Below are positions 1 through 5,351 of a stretch of 5,351 nt of DNA, in pieces; position 1 is the stretch's first letter, and each line of letters begins with the position of its first letter. The stretch comes from an uncultured Clostridia bacterium (GTDB lineage Bacteria; Bacillota; Clostridia; Christensenellales; CAG-314). The stretch covers positions 1 to 5,351 of the forward strand of contig CALLXO010000271.1 in the NCBI GenBank assembly GCA_937875645.1, read 5' to 3'. Made by a program: the position numbers and the translations under genes. The notes beneath the pieces are model-generated. The model saw only the letters and a program-made list of their open reading frames with translations. It made no database searches and was not told where the DNA came from.

Positions 1-266
1 TTTTTTCTGAATACGGCGACAAAGAGTTTCTAAAAAGGATATTTGATTTGGCATACGAAAGAAGCTTAAATGAGTGGCGTTTAGCGGGTATGAAAAACGA
101 CGTGGGGCTAAAAGCCGATTATCTTTACTGCTTTTGTTTAAACGGCAGTATTGCGGTTATTCAAAAATGGATAGCGGAAGGTTTAAAAATGACGCCGAAG
201 GAAGTAGCTTTGCTTTTGCATAAATATAATTACAACGGACTAAACGGTTTTTTCAAAATTGATTAA
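1..266 (+). CDS. TetR/AcrR-family transcriptional regulator, C-terminal part (5' truncated by window edge)
   Basis: The reading frame is open from the left edge (first full codon at position 3) to TAA at 264-266, giving 87 residues. The visible protein is alpha-helical in character. It contains a stretch of the form LKADYLYCFCLNGSIAVIQKWI followed closely by EGLKMTPKEVALLL. This 'hydrophobic-aromatic helix, G-(S/L)-x-A-(V/I)-I-x-x-W, then a (M/S)-(T/S)-P-(K/E)-E-(V/I)-A helix' arrangement is typical of the ligand-binding/dimerisation C-terminus of TetR-like regulators of the DhaS type. The N-terminal helix-turn-helix would lie upstream and is not visible, so neither DNA-binding specificity nor ligand can be inferred. 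A TTG at 48 could be read as a start, but the frame continues upstream with protein-like sequence, so it is internal. The gene converges on nifJ and is probably unrelated to it. Family call by pattern only. Confidence 0.72.
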   Translation, partial: FSEYGDKEFLKRIFDLAYERSLNEWRLAGMKNDVGLKADYLYCFCLNGSIAVIQKWIAEGLKMTPKEVALLLHKYNYNGLNGFFKID

Positions 267-334
267 TTTTATCTAATATAAACTGATAAAAAACCTATTT
301 GAAAAAACTGTAAAGTATTAAAACTGATGAGCAT

Positions 335-375
335 ATATAACAACGGCATAGCGATACGCTATGCCGTTGTTGTAT
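335..375. terminator. Strong hairpin between convergent genes, probable bidirectional terminator
   Basis: Arms 335-353 and 357-375 pair over 19 bp around a 3-nt loop (ATA at 354-356). The only imperfection is one G-U type pair (338 with 372). The core arms are ACAACGGCATAGCG and its exact reverse complement. The hairpin lies 27 nt past the nifJ stop and 68 nt past the regulator stop, which is where a shared terminator for convergent genes is expected. The outer part of each arm is T-rich on its own strand (TTGTTGTATT on +, TTGTTATAT on -), but neither side has a clean run of six or more U, so the intrinsic-terminator call is likely rather than certain. Confidence 0.7.
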
Positions 376-402
376 TAAACCAAATTGTTATTAAGCTGCT
401 TG

Positions 403-3929
<3,527 letters not shown>

Positions 3930-3951
3930 TTAAGTAAAAAATTTTCCAAAA

Positions 3952-3978
3952 AATAAGTTTTTGATTTAAAAACTCATT
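3952..3978 (-). promoter_or_regulatory. AU-rich hairpin with U6 run in the nifJ leader (possible weak attenuator)
   Basis: In the nifJ leader, AATGAGTTTTT (3978-3968) pairs with AAAAACTTATT (3962-3952) over 11 bp with one G-U pair and a 5-nt loop. Six consecutive T follow on the coding strand (3953-3948). The shape is that of an intrinsic terminator, but only one pair is G-C, so its stability is low and it may simply reflect AT-rich leader sequence. Confidence 0.25.
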
Positions 3979-3995
3979 AAAATTTAACCTTATAA

Positions 3996-4023
3996 ATTAT
4001 AACATAATGCTGAATAATGTCAA
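3996..4023 (-). promoter_or_regulatory. Near-consensus sigma-A promoter for nifJ
   Basis: On the minus strand a perfect TTGACA (4023-4018) is followed by a 16-nt spacer and a perfect TATAAT (4001-3996). The -10 is preceded by TG-T, forming an extended -10. Transcription should begin near 3989, giving a leader of about 75 nt before the ATG at 3914. Such a strong match suggests high basal expression, fitting a central fermentation enzyme, with any regulation acting by repression or in the leader. Confidence 0.85.
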
Positions 4024-4041
4024 ATGAATTAGTCTTTAGAG

Positions 4042-4070
4042 AAAGGTTTTAAAACAAAATTAATACCTTT
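4042..4070. repeat. Inverted repeat midway between divergent promoters (candidate operator)
   Basis: AAAGGTTTT (4042-4050) and AATACCTTT (4062-4070) are reverse complements with one mismatch, separated by 11 nt. The centre (4056) is 33 nt from the near edge of the nifJ -35 and 32 nt from that of the ecfA1 -35. The position is suitable for a regulator acting on both genes, but the half-sites match no operator I know, and short A/T-rich repeats arise easily by chance. Confidence 0.35.
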
Positions 4071-4087
4071 ATATTCTTCGTGTTACC

Positions 4088-4117
4088 TTGACTATTTAAA
4101 ACGCAGTATGTTATTAT
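4088..4117 (+). promoter_or_regulatory. Sigma-A-type promoter for ecfA1-ecfA2
   Basis: TTGACT (4088-4093) is followed 18 nt later by TATTAT (4112-4117), which is preceded by TG-T, an extended -10. A perfect TATAAT overlaps at 4117-4122, but it is 23 nt from the -35 and so less likely to be used. Transcription would begin around 4124, leaving a leader of roughly 94 nt before the ATG at 4218. Confidence 0.65.
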
Positions 4118-4217
4118 ATAATTCAGTTAAAAGAGTGATATGTAACACTTTATTGCTACTTTGATTTTGCTCAAAAACAACTAATTGAGACAAAAAACGG
4201 AAATAATCAAGAAACAA

Positions 4218-5078
4218 ATGCAAAAAATTATAGAAATTAAAAACGCTACCTACAACTATAAGGATTATGCCGAAAACGGTACGGAAATTATAACGGACAG
4301 AGGCATAAACAATGTAGATTTAGACGTATACGAAGGGGAGTTTTTGACACTTGTCGGACACAACGGCAGCGGCAAAAGCACTTTAGCCAAGCTTTTTAAC
4401 GGTCTAATAAAGCCGCAAAAGGGTACTGTCCGGGTATACGGACTTGACCCGCTAATTGACGAGCAACTATATCAAATCCGTTCAAAAGTAGGTATGGTTT
4501 TTCAAAATCCCGACAATCAAATGGTAGCTTCTATCGTAGAGGATGACGTGGCTTTTGGACCGGAAAATTTAGGGATAGAAACAAGCGAATTACGTCAACG
4601 TGTCGACAACGCCCTTAAAAGCGTCAATATGTCGGAATATGCCGAAAAAACACCCACAAGGCTAAGCGGCGGACAAAAACAGCGCATAGCAATTGCCGGT
4701 GCTTTAGCCATTCAACCACGAGTTTTAGTTTTGGACGAAGCAACGAGTATGCTTGACCCGACAGGCCGTCATGATGTTATGGAAACGGTCTTTAAATTAA
4801 ACAAAGAGGGGATAACGGTAATTAACATCACGCATTTTATGGACGAAGCGGTCAAAGCGGACAGAGTAGTGGTATTAAACGAAGGAAAGATAGCTTTTGA
4901 GGGAACGCCCAAAGAAGTGTTTTCACAAGGGCGGACGTTGCACAAAATGGGGTTAGACGTACCTCGTAGCGTATCTTTAAGCACTCAATTGTCCGAAAGA
5001 GGGTTTGATGTCGAGTCTTTTACAACAGATATAAAACTTTTGGGGGATAGGCTATGTCAATTATTGTCAAAGATTTAA
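4218..5078 (+). CDS. ecfA1: Energy-coupling factor transporter ATP-binding protein EcfA1
   Basis: This 286-residue ABC ATPase forms a heterodimer with EcfA2 that, with the membrane protein EcfT, powers S components importing vitamins or trace metals. It is peripheral on the cytoplasmic face. Visible motifs are Walker A GHNGSGKST (47-55), the Q-loop VFQNPDNQ (Gln96), signature LSGGQKQR (149-156), Walker B VLVLDEA (169-175), the D-loop SMLDP and the H-loop His206 (ITHFMDEA). The VFQNPDNQMV Q-loop, the DEATSMLDP segment and the C-terminal GLDVPRSVSLS segment are characteristic of EcfA1 rather than EcfA2. The start is placed at ATG 4218 (MQKIIEIKNATYNY), which matches where family members begin. 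The frame also allows a TTG at 4185, adding 11 residues, but that has no Shine-Dalgarno and the extra residues look non-family. ATG 4218 has only a weak purine stretch upstream, so initiation may be inefficient. The gene overlaps ecfA2 by 25 nt. Confidence 0.93.
   Translation: MQKIIEIKNATYNYKDYAENGTEIITDRGINNVDLDVYEGEFLTLVGHNGSGKSTLAKLFNGLIKPQKGTVRVYGLDPLIDEQLYQIRSKVGMVFQNPDNQMVASIVEDDVAFGPENLGIETSELRQRVDNALKSVNMSEYAEKTPTRLSGGQKQRIAIAGALAIQPRVLVLDEATSMLDPTGRHDVMETVFKLNKEGITVINITHFMDEAVKADRVVVLNEGKIAFEGTPKEVFSQGRTLHKMGLDVPRSVSLSTQLSERGFDVESFTTDIKLLGDRLCQLLSKI
5042..5046 (+). promoter_or_regulatory. Shine-Dalgarno for ecfA2 inside the ecfA1 coding region
   Basis: GGGGG at 5042-5046 lies 7 nt before the ATG at 5054, within the last codons of ecfA1. 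This supports the overlapping start of ecfA2. Confidence 0.7.
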
Positions 5079-5351
5079 GCTATACCTACAATCCCAAATC
5101 TCCTTACCAAACGCAGGCGTTAAAAAATGTATCTTTGCAAATTGAAGAAGGTCAGTTCGTAGGCTTATGCGGACACACAGGCAGCGGCAAAACTACTTTT
5201 GTGCAGCATTTAAACGCCTTAATAATTACCCAGGAGGGTTATTTGTCCGTTGACGGTTTGGATTTGACGTTAAAAAAGAAAAAACTTCGCCGAGAAATGC
5301 TTAAAAAACTAAGAGGCAAAATCGGAATGGTTTTTCAATATCCCGAATATC
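5054..5351 (+). CDS. ecfA2: Energy-coupling factor transporter ATP-binding protein EcfA2, N-terminal part (3' truncated by window edge)
   Basis: The frame opens at ATG 5054 (MSIIVKDLSYTYNP) and stays open for 99 full codons to the window end. Walker A GHTGSGKTT is at residues 43-51, in the context EGQFVGLCGHTGSGKTT, and the Q-loop VFQYPEY closes the visible sequence. GHTGSGK together with VFQYPEY is the hallmark of EcfA2, the second ATPase of the ECF module. Its partner EcfA1 is immediately upstream, and the two frames overlap by 25 nt, indicating translational coupling and balanced heterodimer production. The signature, Walker B and H-loop lie beyond the edge. By the usual order ecfA1-ecfA2-ecfT, the transmembrane EcfT gene is expected next, but it is not seen here. 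Confidence 0.93.
   Translation, partial: MSIIVKDLSYTYNPKSPYQTQALKNVSLQIEEGQFVGLCGHTGSGKTTFVQHLNALIITQEGYLSVDGLDLTLKKKKLRREMLKKLRGKIGMVFQYPEY

Noticed and set aside
48..266. A complete 72-residue small protein starting at TTG 48
   Set aside because: The same frame is open to the left edge and encodes TetR-like sequence upstream of the TTG, with no ribosome site before it. It is the tail of a larger gene.
4124..4217. Vitamin riboswitch in the ecfA1 leader
   Set aside because: The leader is short and AT-rich, and I could not find TPP, cobalamin or FMN core motifs. A covariance-model search would settle it.
4769..4984. Minus-strand 71-codon frame inside ecfA1
   Set aside because: It is antisense to conserved Walker B/H-loop coding sequence, with no start signal.

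Overview
The window is AT-rich with purine-rich Shine-Dalgarno sites and sigma-A-like promoters. It carries a single-chain pyruvate:ferredoxin oxidoreductase (PFOR) and a Bacillota-type ECF transporter ATPase pair (ecfA1-ecfA2). Together these point to an anaerobic, low-GC Gram-positive bacterium, most likely Clostridia-like; this placement is an inference from gene content and style, not from a marker gene.

Layout. Positions 1-266 (+) hold the C-terminal 87 residues of a TetR/AcrR-type regulator whose DNA-binding half lies outside the window. Positions 267-402 are a convergent intergenic gap with a strong 19-bp hairpin (335-375), probably a two-way terminator. Positions 403-3914 (-) are one nifJ/PFOR gene of 1170 codons that is split by a single missing base in an A run at 3239-3241. 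Positions 3915-4217 are a divergent regulatory region. It has a near-consensus promoter for nifJ, a second promoter facing right for ecfA1, and an inverted repeat midway between the two. Positions 4218-5078 (+) are ecfA1. Positions 5054-5351 (+) are the first 99 codons of ecfA2, which overlaps the end of ecfA1 by 25 nt and runs off the window.

How the genes work together. PFOR oxidises pyruvate to acetyl-CoA and CO2 and reduces ferredoxin, a central step in anaerobic fermentation. EcfA1 and EcfA2 form the ATPase heterodimer of an energy-coupling-factor vitamin/metal uptake transporter; EcfT would be expected just beyond the right edge, and the substrate-binding S components may be encoded elsewhere. 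The two systems share only the divergent promoter region, and the sequence shows no direct functional link. The gene content is ordinary: I see no undescribed system. The points that deserve a check are the one-base frameshift in an otherwise fully conserved PFOR and the symmetrical inverted repeat between the divergent promoters.
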